Below, in pieces: positions 22,960 through 31,884 of a stretch of DNA of 44,362 bases (position 1 is its first letter; each line of letters opens with the position of its first letter). The stretch spans positions 1-44,362 of the IMG/VR virus record IMGVR_UViG_3300027805_000023, one strand, 5' to 3'. This DNA is from a virus. Under the pieces are notes generated by a model, which worked only from the letters and a program-made list of their open reading frames with translations, was not told the origin of the DNA and searched no databases. The translations under genes and the position numbers were made by a program.

Positions 22960-23888
22960 TACTTGCCTCCTAGTAGTTTGAGCATCTTCTCTTGCTGAGC
23001 CTTGAACTCTTCATCCACATAGGATGTAGGTAGTTCTTCGCGGGTAACCAAGCCGTGTGCGGTTGGGTAGTACGCTATGAACCTGCGCCAGATCTGAACG
23101 CCGATACCTGGGTCGTTAAGATTGCGTGGGTCCTCAAAGAACATTCTAATAGCTAGAAGCATCTGTTGTCTAGTCACGCCTTCTTTAATCATCTTGTTAA
23201 TCCAAATAGCAAGCTGCTGAGTGTTAAGCTGCATAGGAACATCACGAGCCTGACTGAGGTTGAGTAAAGATCCAAACTCTGCGACAAGATCCTTGGTGCT
23301 CCAGTCAGCCTCTGGCTTTTGTGAACGGTTACGCATTGGGTCAGACTCTAGGTCCTTGGCGCCGTACTTAGCCTGACGCATTGCCTTCTTGTCTTCGACC
23401 TTGCCGACAGCGCCACTGGCATCATCGTCTACCTCAAAGCGCAGGCGCTTCTTTGGCGCAGGTTGTTCTCCATCTAAATCCCATCCCATCTCATTACCTC
23501 CTTCACTTCTCGAGGACGCAGTCCTCGATATAGTAGAACTACGTAGTAGTTCTACTATAGGCTTGTTACTAGTACTAGTATTAGTATTAGTAGTTGTATC
23601 ACTGTCAATATACAAGAGCCCTGAAAAGCCGGTATTCAGACTTAAGAGCTTTTTTGCTGCTTCTGTGAACTTCATTGCGCTAAACCACTTGGTGCCATTC
23701 CACTCTCTGGTGGTCATGATGTACTGTCCGCGCTTTAATTCGTTGATCGCACCTTGGATTGAATCTCTACCTTCGGGCATGACGGCAGAGAGCTCGTCAG
23801 CCGATACGACTCGTCCAAGCTCTGCGTAGTATGCGAATAAGCCTCTTGCCCGCATAGACAAGTAGGGGTTTGAATATGGTGATTGCAT
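22959..23888 (-). CDS. replication initiator with winged-helix N-terminus (O/DnaD-like)
   Basis: 309 residues; GAGGAG 6 bases before the ATG. The N-terminal 75 residues form a winged helix (RGLFAYYAELGRVVSADELS, AINELKRGQYIMTTREWN). The middle (about 90-180) is low complexity, with DTTTNTNTSTSNKPIVELLR encoded over inverted repeats. The C-terminus (about 195-300) is helical with MLLAIRMFFEDPRNL and IWRRFIAYYP, suiting a helicase-recruitment domain. Next to the loader and helicase, this is the likely origin-binding initiator. Family assignment is by architecture only. Confidence 0.65.
   Translation of the reverse strand: MQSPYSNPYLSMRARGLFAYYAELGRVVSADELSAVMPEGRDSIQGAINELKRGQYIMTTREWNGTKWFSAMKFTEAAKKLLSLNTGFSGLLYIDSDTTTNTNTSTSNKPIVELLRSSTISRTASSRSEGGNEMGWDLDGEQPAPKKRLRFEVDDDASGAVGKVEDKKAMRQAKYGAKDLESDPMRNRSQKPEADWSTKDLVAEFGSLLNLSQARDVPMQLNTQQLAIWINKMIKEGVTRQQMLLAIRMFFEDPRNLNDPGIGVQIWRRFIAYYPTAHGLVTREELPTSYVDEEFKAQQEKMLKLLGGK
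23510..23597. repeat. candidate replication origin: two palindromes and hexamer iterons
   Basis: TCGAGGAC-GCA-GTCCTCGA (23510-23528) is followed directly by a 14-bp-arm palindrome centred on GTA at 23543-23545 (arms 23529-23542 and 23546-23559). Next come four hexamers ACTAGT, ACTAGT, ATTAGT, ATTAGT (23568-23591) and a fifth degenerate one. All lie in the low-complexity middle of the initiator gene, as in lambda O. Palindromes and repeats are certain; origin function is inferred. They could alternatively be RNA hairpins. Confidence 0.5.
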
Positions 23889-23909
23889 AATGTCTCCTCT
23901 ATAGATATT

Positions 23910-24176
23910 CTATCGCGGAGGTATGCGCTTTGGCAAATTGCCTTTCGGTAGCCCTGTAAAGATCTGCTCAACCATCAAGGAGAGGGTAAGACCTGCAAAG
24001 GTAGAACCAAGTACAAATGGTACTAGTTCCTTAAGTGATACTCCTAGAAGGAGACAAAAGATTATGTTAAGTGCGATACCTAACAACCCCCGCCACTTGT
24101 TTAGTGCGAATAGAAATGCTTCTACGGCAGACAGGATACACGCTGTAGCCAATGCGGAAATTAATAAGGTGCCCAT
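23910..24176 (-). CDS. membrane protein with three hydrophobic segments
   Basis: 88 residues from the ATG at 24176. Hydrophobic stretches lie at about 2-24 (GTLLISALATACILSAVEAF), 30-48 (LLGIALNIIFCLLLGVSL) and 52-70 (VPFVLGSTFAGLTLSLMV), then a basic tail (KGNLPKRIPPR). There is no good ribosome binding site. It is the last gene of the tail transcript before the initiator gene. A role in adsorption, lysis or exclusion cannot be distinguished. Confidence 0.5.
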   Translation of the reverse strand: MGTLLISALATACILSAVEAFLFALNKWRGLLGIALNIIFCLLLGVSLKELVPFVLGSTFAGLTLSLMVEQIFTGLPKGNLPKRIPPR

Positions 24177-24186
24177 ATAAAACAGT

Positions 24187-27100
24187 CTACTCTCTAAACA
24201 CTGCTCTGTCAATGTGGAAGTTCTGACCGGATACATAACCGCCTGTTGGGGTAGCTGTAACGGTTAGTATAGCGTACGCTGCTCCAGCAATATTAGCGAT
24301 AGAGTATGTGTCCGCCAAGTATGCCCAACGTGTGGTAGTAGTAAAGGTCTTAGTGTTTGTCTTACTGTACACAGATACATCTGCGGAGTTAAAGAACTCC
24401 ACCTTTAGCGCAAAGGTTCCCGCAGCGTTCGCGGCGTTTGGTCGCAAGGCAACAGATGCATAGTAGCTTGCACTATCAGAGATGTAAACCTTTGATGTCT
24501 TTATTCCAAAAGGAACACTTCCTGCAGATCCTGCAGTGGTTACTTTTGCATAAGCTTGTCCGTGAGTAACGTCTTCGCTAAACTCTGAGCCCCTTACAAT
24601 TACCCTACTGAGTGTAGAGTTTACTGCCACCCAAGATCCAAGGCTTGATTCAAAAGAGTTATTAGGAATTAGTGATTCCTTTAGATCAGGATAGCCGTAG
24701 TTTTCGTGACCTGTTTTAACAGCTATAGTAGTACCGTTAGCAATAAAGTTTGTAAGTGTGTTTTGTAAACGAGACAGCTTCACCTCGTAGTTGTATAAGA
24801 AGTTAGCCTTGCCTGAGTATGTGCTTTCTCCTTGAATAGCGTACATATTTTTAGCGCTGTTTATTGGGTTAAGTAGTGCTGTAGTATTTGTACCGTCAGC
24901 GGAGTCTACGTAGCGATGTGGGATACGACCATACTCTGCTTGAGTAGCATCAATGTGGAAGTACGTAGCACCTGCTACGGTTGCGGCAACAGATATTGTC
25001 CAAGATAAACTTGTAGCCCCTGCGGTAAGAGAGTAGACACCAGAAATTCTATGCCACACCGCAGTGTCGGTTGACGGTACTGTGTATGTTGTTCCGTTAA
25101 TAGTGTATGTTGCTGCAGGGCCTCTTACATATGCGGATACAATAAAGTCTTCCCCGCCTTCAGCAACATATGGAAGATAAGCTACACCTGTAATAGCAGT
25201 GGTTGTTGTGTACGCTACTTTACCAAAGTGTGTTCCAAACAATGGTCCAAGAGAAGCATCTGTTGTTACTCTTGTTAGAGTTCCTGTAGATGACCAGTCG
25301 GTAGTGTTTGCGTCAAACCCAGGGTTAGACATGTAGTTAACTATGTTCTTTGTTTCCCAACGAGTATAGTCAGGAGAATAATATTGTTGTGTAGTAGGAT
25401 CTGTAGGAGCGATTCCACCAATGCCTGAAAAGAATCTACTGGCAATATCTTTATGCTCAATCATCGCACCGTCAACATAATAAACTCTGTTGTTAATAGC
25501 TTCAGGAAAATATATGGTTACCTTAACCAAAGGATATCCAGAATCCTTAGTGTATGCAGGAGTGGTAGCTGTTACAGATATTTGTTTCTTTTCTGTAAGA
25601 GACAAGGTCATAGCGCTAGACTCAACAGTGTAGTGAGAGGTAGGGTAGTACTGTCCTTCTGTATCTAAAAAGACTCTTGTTTGTTCTTCCTCAGATACAT
25701 ATTGAGAAAACTCAACTTTTGCTACAGCTGTGTCAGCAAAGGTTCCTAAAATATAAGCACTAAATGTAAGTACCTTGCCCGGGTCTATAGCAACCCAATC
25801 AGAAACAATTGCAGCATTAGCAGCTGTAGCTGTAAACTTAAGGCACTGTGTTCCGTGCACACCGTAGGTTGTGACTCCGGAGGTTACGCTTTTATCAATA
25901 TCTAGAGATCCGCTAGACGCAGACCATCCAAATAAACCTGACTCAAAGTCACCATTTGATAAGTAGTTTTCTTTATCTCCTATAGCTTCTATTCTAATAA
26001 GTTTTGCGTCTTGATATTCAAGGCTGCTGTAAGCTTCAGCAAATTGAAATAGATCAAGTGCGTATCTACTAGATGACGCGGACGAAGGAGTTATTGTAAT
26101 AGATACTTTAGCAAATCTAGCGCCAATAGGGGACACGCGACCATTTCTTCCAGAGTCAGAAGAAGTCCTAAATTCTTTCCAACTTGTAGTTGTAGTCGAT
26201 GCCGTGCCTGCTGCGGTACTTCCCAAAGATACGCCAAACATGTTGTACCACGTAATAATAGCGGTAACGTTTGCTGCATTATCTCTGTGAAGTACTTGAC
26301 CGCTAAATAAATAACGAGTGTTCTCTTTTACAGATATTCCATACAAGGTAATATCTTCCCCATTGTTTGGCAAACTAAGAGTAACTGCAGTTGTTGCTGT
26401 TGTGGTAAGTTGAGCAAATCCAAGCAACCTAGGTTTAAAAATAGGGTCAAACAATACAAGAGTTTTATCAGGAATTGGCACGCCTGTTTCTACAGCATAT
26501 GTTTTTTGTACTAAGGTGCCGCTAGATGCTACCCAACGCCCCAGGCTCTCCTCAAATGAGGAATCATTGTAATCCAACATTAGGTTGTTACCCTCAACAA
26601 CATCGGCACCCCAATGCGTTAACGCTGTGACGTACGTGCTTATACCGGACTTAGTTCCCTTAATAGCATTGATAGTGTTTCCCGCTCCATATAAAGAACG
26701 GTGATAGCTGTCTCCCAAAGAAGGTTCATATGTAAGACCTAGATCTGTAACTCCGTAACGTAATAAAACAGATGGGGTATAGATGGAGTTTGCTGCTTCA
26801 CCTAAAAGATATGCTTGAGTACGCAATTGATCGTATACAAACGCATACATACTTAACACTTTATAAAGAGTATTGTCTTCATTCTCTCCCACACCGTCAC
26901 CAATATTTGCGGAGTCAGGATTAAGCCAAGCTTTTGGTACCCACCTAGTAATTGTATTTATTGTACTGGTTTGATTAACAACAATCTCGTAATCTTCCCC
27001 ACAGTTAATCCAGTTAAGTCCATTAAATATCCACAAAGAGTAGTGAATCTCTTGTGTGTTAGTAAAAGAAATAACATCAGTATGGGTGTTTGTAAATGCT

Positions 27101-27348
27101 GTGTAAGGTCCCCCTGCTACATACGTAGCATCATCGGGATTATCTAAACTTCCAATATGACTCTTTACTAGTTTCCAATGAGTAATTCCTGGGTCTGCTG
27201 GATCAGGTATAATATTTCCCCAGGTAATTTGAATAAGGTCGTAGTCTAAAGACGTAGCGACAAGATTTGACTCATAGTAAACACCTACAGTAGATAACTC
27301 ACCGTACTTAAATCCAGACCCATAGCGTCTAGTACCGTACTTTGCCAT
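24187..27348 (-). CDS. tail fibre/adhesin with four carbohydrate-binding-like modules
   Basis: 1053 residues; GGGAG before the ATG. The N-terminal region (about 1-250, including AFVYDQLRTQAYLLGE) resembles tail protein I-type baseplate attachment domains. Then four modules start with related motifs: LDYNDSSFEESLGRW (258), NYLSNGDFESGLFGW (461), NYMSNPGFDANTTDW (671) and LIPNNSFESSLGSW (893). Each is followed by a beta-rich domain of about 130-190 residues, like CBM4/9-type sugar-binding jelly rolls. Directly after gpJ, this is the probable receptor-binding fibre of the contractile tail. Receptor unknown; wall or capsule glycan is likely. Confidence 0.7.
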   Translation of the reverse strand: MAKYGTRRYGSGFKYGELSTVGVYYESNLVATSLDYDLIQITWGNIIPDPADPGITHWKLVKSHIGSLDNPDDATYVAGGPYTAFTNTHTDVISFTNTQEIHYSLWIFNGLNWINCGEDYEIVVNQTSTINTITRWVPKAWLNPDSANIGDGVGENEDNTLYKVLSMYAFVYDQLRTQAYLLGEAANSIYTPSVLLRYGVTDLGLTYEPSLGDSYHRSLYGAGNTINAIKGTKSGISTYVTALTHWGADVVEGNNLMLDYNDSSFEESLGRWVASSGTLVQKTYAVETGVPIPDKTLVLFDPIFKPRLLGFAQLTTTATTAVTLSLPNNGEDITLYGISVKENTRYLFSGQVLHRDNAANVTAIITWYNMFGVSLGSTAAGTASTTTTSWKEFRTSSDSGRNGRVSPIGARFAKVSITITPSSASSSRYALDLFQFAEAYSSLEYQDAKLIRIEAIGDKENYLSNGDFESGLFGWSASSGSLDIDKSVTSGVTTYGVHGTQCLKFTATAANAAIVSDWVAIDPGKVLTFSAYILGTFADTAVAKVEFSQYVSEEEQTRVFLDTEGQYYPTSHYTVESSAMTLSLTEKKQISVTATTPAYTKDSGYPLVKVTIYFPEAINNRVYYVDGAMIEHKDIASRFFSGIGGIAPTDPTTQQYYSPDYTRWETKNIVNYMSNPGFDANTTDWSSTGTLTRVTTDASLGPLFGTHFGKVAYTTTTAITGVAYLPYVAEGGEDFIVSAYVRGPAATYTINGTTYTVPSTDTAVWHRISGVYSLTAGATSLSWTISVAATVAGATYFHIDATQAEYGRIPHRYVDSADGTNTTALLNPINSAKNMYAIQGESTYSGKANFLYNYEVKLSRLQNTLTNFIANGTTIAVKTGHENYGYPDLKESLIPNNSFESSLGSWVAVNSTLSRVIVRGSEFSEDVTHGQAYAKVTTAGSAGSVPFGIKTSKVYISDSASYYASVALRPNAANAAGTFALKVEFFNSADVSVYSKTNTKTFTTTTRWAYLADTYSIANIAGAAYAILTVTATPTGGYVSGQNFHIDRAVFRE

Positions 27349-27359
27349 TTACTTCTCCC

Positions 27360-29129
27360 TTAAGCAATTCCACCAGTTACAGTACTCACCAAGTTGGATG
27401 AAGTAAGGTATAAAATTTCATTTGAGTTCACAGTAAAGTTAGCAGCACTTGAGCTACCGTCTTTATTGTACTTAGTAATTGAGGTAGAGGTGACTCCAGG
27501 TATAGATTGAATAGCTGTAATTACGGAAGAAATAGGAACAGTTCCACCAAAAACATTTTTATAGTACTGGAACAACCCGCTAGATCCTAGTAATGCTTTA
27601 TAGATTGCAAGTTTAATGTCGGATTGTTTATAAGTATCTTGAATAGTAACAGTAGCGTCTACGTATACAGGTACATATGTAGGAGGAAGAATGTTTAGTG
27701 TTACTCCAGCAGGAATTTTGTCTGCCATATATTGCAATACAGCAGATTGAATTGAGTACCAGTTATTTGTGGGAGTTGTTTTAATAGCTAGTCCTGTACG
27801 ACCATTTGCTGTTGCAGTGTTCCATGTTCCTGTAGCAGCATTTGTTACAGTAAAAGATGTAGTCGTAGGAACAGAAGCAATAGTTGCTCCAGAAAGATTA
27901 TACTGAGTTAGGTATAGACCTGAAATGTTGACTACGTTTCCTACAGAAAATCCGTGAGCAGAGGCTGTGTTGTATGTAACCGCAGATCCTGATCCGGAAG
28001 CATTAGCAATCGTAGTTTGAGGATAGCCTGGAGCAGCACTGTTGTCTTCTTGAGTCTGCAAGTATAGGTTTACAGATGAATAAACAGATGACTGTGCTTT
28101 TGTTTTTCCTACTTGACTTACTAATAGAGCTAGATCAGCATAGTCATCTAAAGTAACTGCGCGTCGTCTTGCTGATACGGCTGCTTTAATCTTTGTTTTT
28201 ATCTGACTAGTATTGTCTGCATCTGCCCCACCATAAGCTGGAGCCACGTTACTTACAGTAAGGTAGGTTAAGGCTTGAGTGTCTGTATTACCAGGAATAA
28301 AAGTTAATTCTGAAATAGAGTTAGATTTAATATTTCCTGCGGCACCAACACTGGTCTTATATGTAGCACTAATTAATTGACTTGCCGGTGGGATTTCTCC
28401 GTTAATTCCATCACCAAAAACAATATTTATTGTGCCGCTATCATTACGTTGTGTAGTAAATACTGTATCTGTAGGACCGTACTCTAAAAGAGAACTTACA
28501 TAGTTCCATAAGCTAAACGCTGCTGATTGCCCTACATACACACTGATAGAGGAGTCGATAATATTTGCATCCACAATTAAAAAACTCTGGTTTTCAACTC
28601 CGCTAGAGGTTCCTAGGTTTGCCGGCAGTGCCTTATTATAAGTACTGTCAATAAGGTCTGGACGATCTGTGTTTACTGTTTTACCCTCTTGAGCTTTTAG
28701 TGTGATTGTATCACCCGGAGCTAAAGCTGTTGCTGATTCAGTTGTCTCAAAATATACTGCTGAATATGGGCCGTAAGAAAGTGGGGCAAGTACTTGAGTC
28801 TTTACTGGAATATCAACAGCAGCTGTAGATACGTTTTCAAAGGTTACGTAGATCTCTGCTGGGGTTGGTCCAGACGGCTTATACCCATATAGCTTAGCTA
28901 AAGACAGTAACGTGCTGCGTTGAATAGCTGTGTCAATGGATGTCTCGTTTGCAATACGGTCTAGGTAGTGAGACATAATGTCGCCCATATAGGCAAATGC
29001 TTCTACCAGTACATAGCCAAGATCTGAATAGTCTGTAGGGTCCCAATCACTATTAGTCTTAGTTCTAATTAGCGTAATCAGATCTTCTTTGATAGATTCA
29101 AAGTCTCTAGATGTATAGTCAATTTGCAT
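27360..29129 (-). CDS. baseplate J-like wedge protein with inserted beta domain
   Basis: 589 residues. The first 130 residues (MQIDYTSRDFESIKEDLITL, DLGYVLVEAFAYMGDIMSHY) and the middle region VSARRRAVTLDDYADLAL are typical of the gpJ/T4 gp6 baseplate wedge family. An extra domain occupies about 370-447 (VNISGLYLTQYNLSGATIAS, FTVTNAATGT) and resembles one inserted in the sheath protein. The last 140 residues resume the J fold. It joins the fibre to the baseplate wedges. Confidence 0.82.
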   Translation of the reverse strand: MQIDYTSRDFESIKEDLITLIRTKTNSDWDPTDYSDLGYVLVEAFAYMGDIMSHYLDRIANETSIDTAIQRSTLLSLAKLYGYKPSGPTPAEIYVTFENVSTAAVDIPVKTQVLAPLSYGPYSAVYFETTESATALAPGDTITLKAQEGKTVNTDRPDLIDSTYNKALPANLGTSSGVENQSFLIVDANIIDSSISVYVGQSAAFSLWNYVSSLLEYGPTDTVFTTQRNDSGTINIVFGDGINGEIPPASQLISATYKTSVGAAGNIKSNSISELTFIPGNTDTQALTYLTVSNVAPAYGGADADNTSQIKTKIKAAVSARRRAVTLDDYADLALLVSQVGKTKAQSSVYSSVNLYLQTQEDNSAAPGYPQTTIANASGSGSAVTYNTASAHGFSVGNVVNISGLYLTQYNLSGATIASVPTTTSFTVTNAATGTWNTATANGRTGLAIKTTPTNNWYSIQSAVLQYMADKIPAGVTLNILPPTYVPVYVDATVTIQDTYKQSDIKLAIYKALLGSSGLFQYYKNVFGGTVPISSVITAIQSIPGVTSTSITKYNKDGSSSAANFTVNSNEILYLTSSNLVSTVTGGIA

Positions 29130-29130
29130 T

Positions 29131-29520
29131 TTAGTAGGTAACCGTTCCGTCCATATTAAATGTTGCTGTGCTAATATTAAGTGTTGTTACTGTATCGTCA
29201 GGAAGCATTAACTCTAAAGTAACGTTTTCAATACCTTCAAGCTCATCAAAGTTTATATTAACCTTTGATACCTCTATCTCAGGTATCCATTTGGCAACAG
29301 CTCCTCTAATAGCTATAGGTATGGCTACTCTTGCTTCGTTGTCGTTTTCAAAAAGAGCTCCAGACCAGTCTACACCATAGTCTGGCATCATAGGACGTTG
29401 CCCTATGTAAGTGCTGACCAAGGTTAAAACTCTGTCCAAATACAGCTTAGTGCTATTACCTGCGGTAGAAACTAATCCGTTAGGATCAATTGTGTACGGA
29501 TACGCAATGCTTGTTGTCAT
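29131..29520 (-). CDS. gp25/gpW-like baseplate wedge protein
   Basis: 129 residues from the ATG at 29520, chosen for GGAG 8 bases upstream and ATGA overlap with the upstream stop. DRVLTLVSTYIGQRPMMPDY and ARVAIPIAIRGAVAKWIPEI are the gp25/lysozyme-like wedge signature, with a GxRxMxPDYG-like core. It is a central part of the sheath-initiating wedge in contractile tails. Order V-W-J agrees with P2-like baseplate clusters. Confidence 0.85.
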   Translation of the reverse strand: MTTSIAYPYTIDPNGLVSTAGNSTKLYLDRVLTLVSTYIGQRPMMPDYGVDWSGALFENDNEARVAIPIAIRGAVAKWIPEIEVSKVNINFDELEGIENVTLELMLPDDTVTTLNISTATFNMDGTVTY

Positions 29521-30143
29521 GCTTGTACTCCAATCCATACGGGAAACTCAGGGTCTCCGGCTACAAACATAACCCAAACCTTTTGCCCCACCACAGGAAG
29601 GTTTCTATGAAACGTGTGTTCAGGAACCTTTATTGATGTGTCTGAGCTGGTAAGACCTGGTGCACTAAGACCGCTAGCAGCAGTGTACAGACTTTTTTCA
29701 TTGACGTCAGTCTTTGATGTAGGTGCGTTCTTGACAACATAGCTCTTTCCAATAGCTGACACCATCTCTTTGACCGGTTTTGGAGTAGTTGATCTTGTAT
29801 GTGCGTGGTTTAATTGACCCGCTCCAGGCTTAGCAACAATAGTTAGGGCCGGTATATCTGTGCTTCCGTACGCATCTGGTGTAGATGTTGGTTGAGTAGT
29901 TAGAAGAGCGGCAATTTCTGCAGCTGTATGAGGTAGGTGATCTGGGTGATTGTTGTTTGAGGTAATGGGTAAACAGCCTTCAGCCCAGTTAGAGACCTCA
30001 CCACCAGTAGGCATGCTTATCTGAAGCAGTACTCTATTTCTTTTTAAAGGGTCTACACCGGGAGCAACAATAGCAGAGTAAAGCCCAAAGAAACGAAGAC
30101 GTCCCTGAGGATCTTCACCGTAGTTTGAATATGCCTCGTTCAT
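29517..30143 (-). CDS. gpV/gp5-like baseplate spike or OB-fold protein
   Basis: 208 residues. The first 60 residues have an OB-fold start (RFFGLYSAIVAPGVDPLKRN). The end reads LPVVGQKVWVMFVAGDPEFP then WIGV, typical of the gp5/gpV OB domain split by a long loop. The loop holds disordered or Thr/Ser-rich sequence. It would form the central spike connector below the hub. It is coupled to the hub-like gene upstream (ATGA) and to gp25 downstream. No lysozyme domain or long beta-helix needle is present. Confidence 0.72.
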   Translation of the reverse strand: MNEAYSNYGEDPQGRLRFFGLYSAIVAPGVDPLKRNRVLLQISMPTGGEVSNWAEGCLPITSNNNHPDHLPHTAAEIAALLTTQPTSTPDAYGSTDIPALTIVAKPGAGQLNHAHTRSTTPKPVKEMVSAIGKSYVVKNAPTSKTDVNEKSLYTAASGLSAPGLTSSDTSIKVPEHTFHRNLPVVGQKVWVMFVAGDPEFPVWIGVQA

Positions 30144-30754
30144 TTAATAACCCTTCCAGAATCTGTAGCTGTCCATTTTAACACATTTGTTATCTGCGAT
30201 ATGTTGGGAGGGGTGTCGGCAAATGGGCTCATACCACTTACTGATGGGACTCCGACTGGAGAATCAACCGTAACCTGCGTTAAGGCTGTAGCCCCATCCA
30301 AAGAATCTAATGAAGAAGAGTTTGGAGATAGTTTGTATTCAGTAAGAATAGCTTCTGCATTGTTTAATGATTGACCTGAAAGCTCTGATTGAACATCTCT
30401 ATACGAAGAGTTTTTAGCGGCATCTGGGTTTGTATCACCTAAGACATCTGTTCCAACAACAAGTTCTTGCATATAGTCAGCAGGCCTACCACCAAATATG
30501 TGCTTGACCCTTAACACAGTCCAATACCCAGACATGCCGTTTGGAAGGCCGTCAAGATATATGGGATCGTATGGTCGTAGCGGTGCGTGACCAACAATGC
30601 TTACTACAGCTCTGTGTTGATACCTGTTTGCATTAGAATAGTCAGTAGCAATATGTTGAGCGTCTGCAAAAGATGAAGCCACTTCGTATACATGGTGGGT
30701 TTGAAAAGAAGCTGGAGATTCTGTAACAGGGTTGTCGTTTGAGAAGTTTTTCAT
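30140..30754 (-). CDS. second part of a split gpD-like hub protein
   Basis: 204 residues with AVVSIVGHAPLRPYDPIYLD then MSGYWTVLRVKHIFGGRPAD. This resembles the C-terminal beta domain of gpD/gp27 hub proteins, where it follows the domains seen in the 284-residue gene upstream. The two overlap by one base (TAATG), so the hub is encoded as two chains here. The rest of the sequence is linker-like and hydrophilic. Family call moderate; the split could also mean a distinct partner protein. Confidence 0.55.
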   Translation of the reverse strand: MKNFSNDNPVTESPASFQTHHVYEVASSFADAQHIATDYSNANRYQHRAVVSIVGHAPLRPYDPIYLDGLPNGMSGYWTVLRVKHIFGGRPADYMQELVVGTDVLGDTNPDAAKNSSYRDVQSELSGQSLNNAEAILTEYKLSPNSSSLDSLDGATALTQVTVDSPVGVPSVSGMSPFADTPPNISQITNVLKWTATDSGRVIK

Positions 30755-31608
30755 TATAAGAAGTACTCCTCGCTAGGTACCACAACACCTGCGTTTCCTG
30801 TAAGTTTAGATTTGTGCTTATGTTTAGTGCTAAGGACAGATCCATTTTGTGTATGCATTCCTGTAATTACCCGGTCCACACGAACCCCAGTATCCGGCGA
30901 GCTATCAGAAACTATTGGTTTAAACCCAAAACAAGTTCCAAGCATTCTTACTTCTGTAGTAGTAGCTCCAGAGTTATCGTCGTCTCCTGCATAATAAAAG
31001 TATGGTGCAGATTGTTTCTTATCTTTGTATATCTTATCTACAGATACAAAAAGGAGCGAAGTGTTTTCACAGCGCAAAACAAACCCTGTTGATTTAGCAA
31101 GACGTCGAAGAAGCTGCCAGTCACTTTGTCCTGCCTGTACAATACTGGCTTTTACTCTAGGGTGTCTTTGCGTAACCGGTTGTAAGTTGTGCTTAGTAGC
31201 AATACGAGATACTACTTGATCTGCTGTTAAATTTTTGTATATCTTTTGAGAGGTATCCTTAAGATAAAACGAAGGGCCCACACAGATAATGTCTGTGTTT
31301 CCACCAATAACTGTGTTGGATTGCTCTACCTGTGTTACATACCCGTTCCAAGTAGACTTCAATTTTTGAGACCTAAAGTTAAAGATAACAGGGTCTTTAG
31401 AAAGTATGGCATTCTGTTTAGGGTCTGGGTTACCTTTAAAGTGAAGTATTAGCATATCGTGCTCGCTACCTACTTGATAGAGTTCAGCACCAATAAGCAG
31501 AATGTCTAGATCTTTAGCTTTTGGAAAGGTAACAGAAAAATCAACCAAGCCACCAGAAGATTGCCAAACAAACGGTATCCAACTAGGACTGTCTATACTA
31601 GTTTCCAT
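30754..31608 (-). CDS. gpD-like baseplate hub protein (N-terminal part)
   Basis: 284 residues. ADQVVSRIATKHNLQPVTQR, a following SDWQLLRRLAKSTGFVLRCE and an N-terminal beta domain fit the gpD/gp27 hub family (VgrG-like fold). Usual family length is about 350-400, and the missing part is in the next gene. It forms the hub ring between tube and spike. It follows the LysM protein, overlapping its end by 11 bases. Confidence 0.72.
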   Translation of the reverse strand: METSIDSPSWIPFVWQSSGGLVDFSVTFPKAKDLDILLIGAELYQVGSEHDMLILHFKGNPDPKQNAILSKDPVIFNFRSQKLKSTWNGYVTQVEQSNTVIGGNTDIICVGPSFYLKDTSQKIYKNLTADQVVSRIATKHNLQPVTQRHPRVKASIVQAGQSDWQLLRRLAKSTGFVLRCENTSLLFVSVDKIYKDKKQSAPYFYYAGDDDNSGATTTEVRMLGTCFGFKPIVSDSSPDTGVRVDRVITGMHTQNGSVLSTKHKHKSKLTGNAGVVVPSEEYFL

Positions 31609-31882
31609 AAGGAATCCTTATATTTGTTCCTGGCATAATATCAAATGGGTCTAGGATTTCAGGATTGATGTCTAAAATTTCCCACCAGTATTTAGGGCCT
31701 AAGTTAAATGCCTCCGCAAGAGTTGCAAAGTTATCTCCCTCTTCCCATTTATGTACAATATATCTAATACCTACTTTATCAGAAAACTTTCTGTACACAG
31801 ATATAACATAATCACCGGTATACTTATGCTGTGTTTGAGACAAGGGTCCGTCGTAGTAACGAGATACGCGTTCTATAGCCAT
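31598..31882 (-). CDS. LysM-domain baseplate protein (gp53/tail protein X-like)
   Basis: 94 residues with AGGAGG 6 bases upstream. The C-terminal part has RYIVHKWEEGDNFATLAEAF then WWEILDINPEI and MPGTNIRIP, a LysM module. Contractile phage and injection systems have such a small LysM protein next to the hub (gp53 or tail protein X), joining wedges or binding the hub. The usual role is structural, not wall binding in the free virion. Confidence 0.75.
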   Translation of the reverse strand: MAIERVSRYYDGPLSQTQHKYTGDYVISVYRKFSDKVGIRYIVHKWEEGDNFATLAEAFNLGPKYWWEILDINPEILDPFDIMPGTNIRIPYGN

Positions 31883-31884
31883 AG

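Noticed and set aside
23389-23829. A 146-residue plus-strand frame over the initiator gene
   Set aside because: It lies wholly opposite a well-supported gene, its product is low complexity and it has no ribosome binding site.
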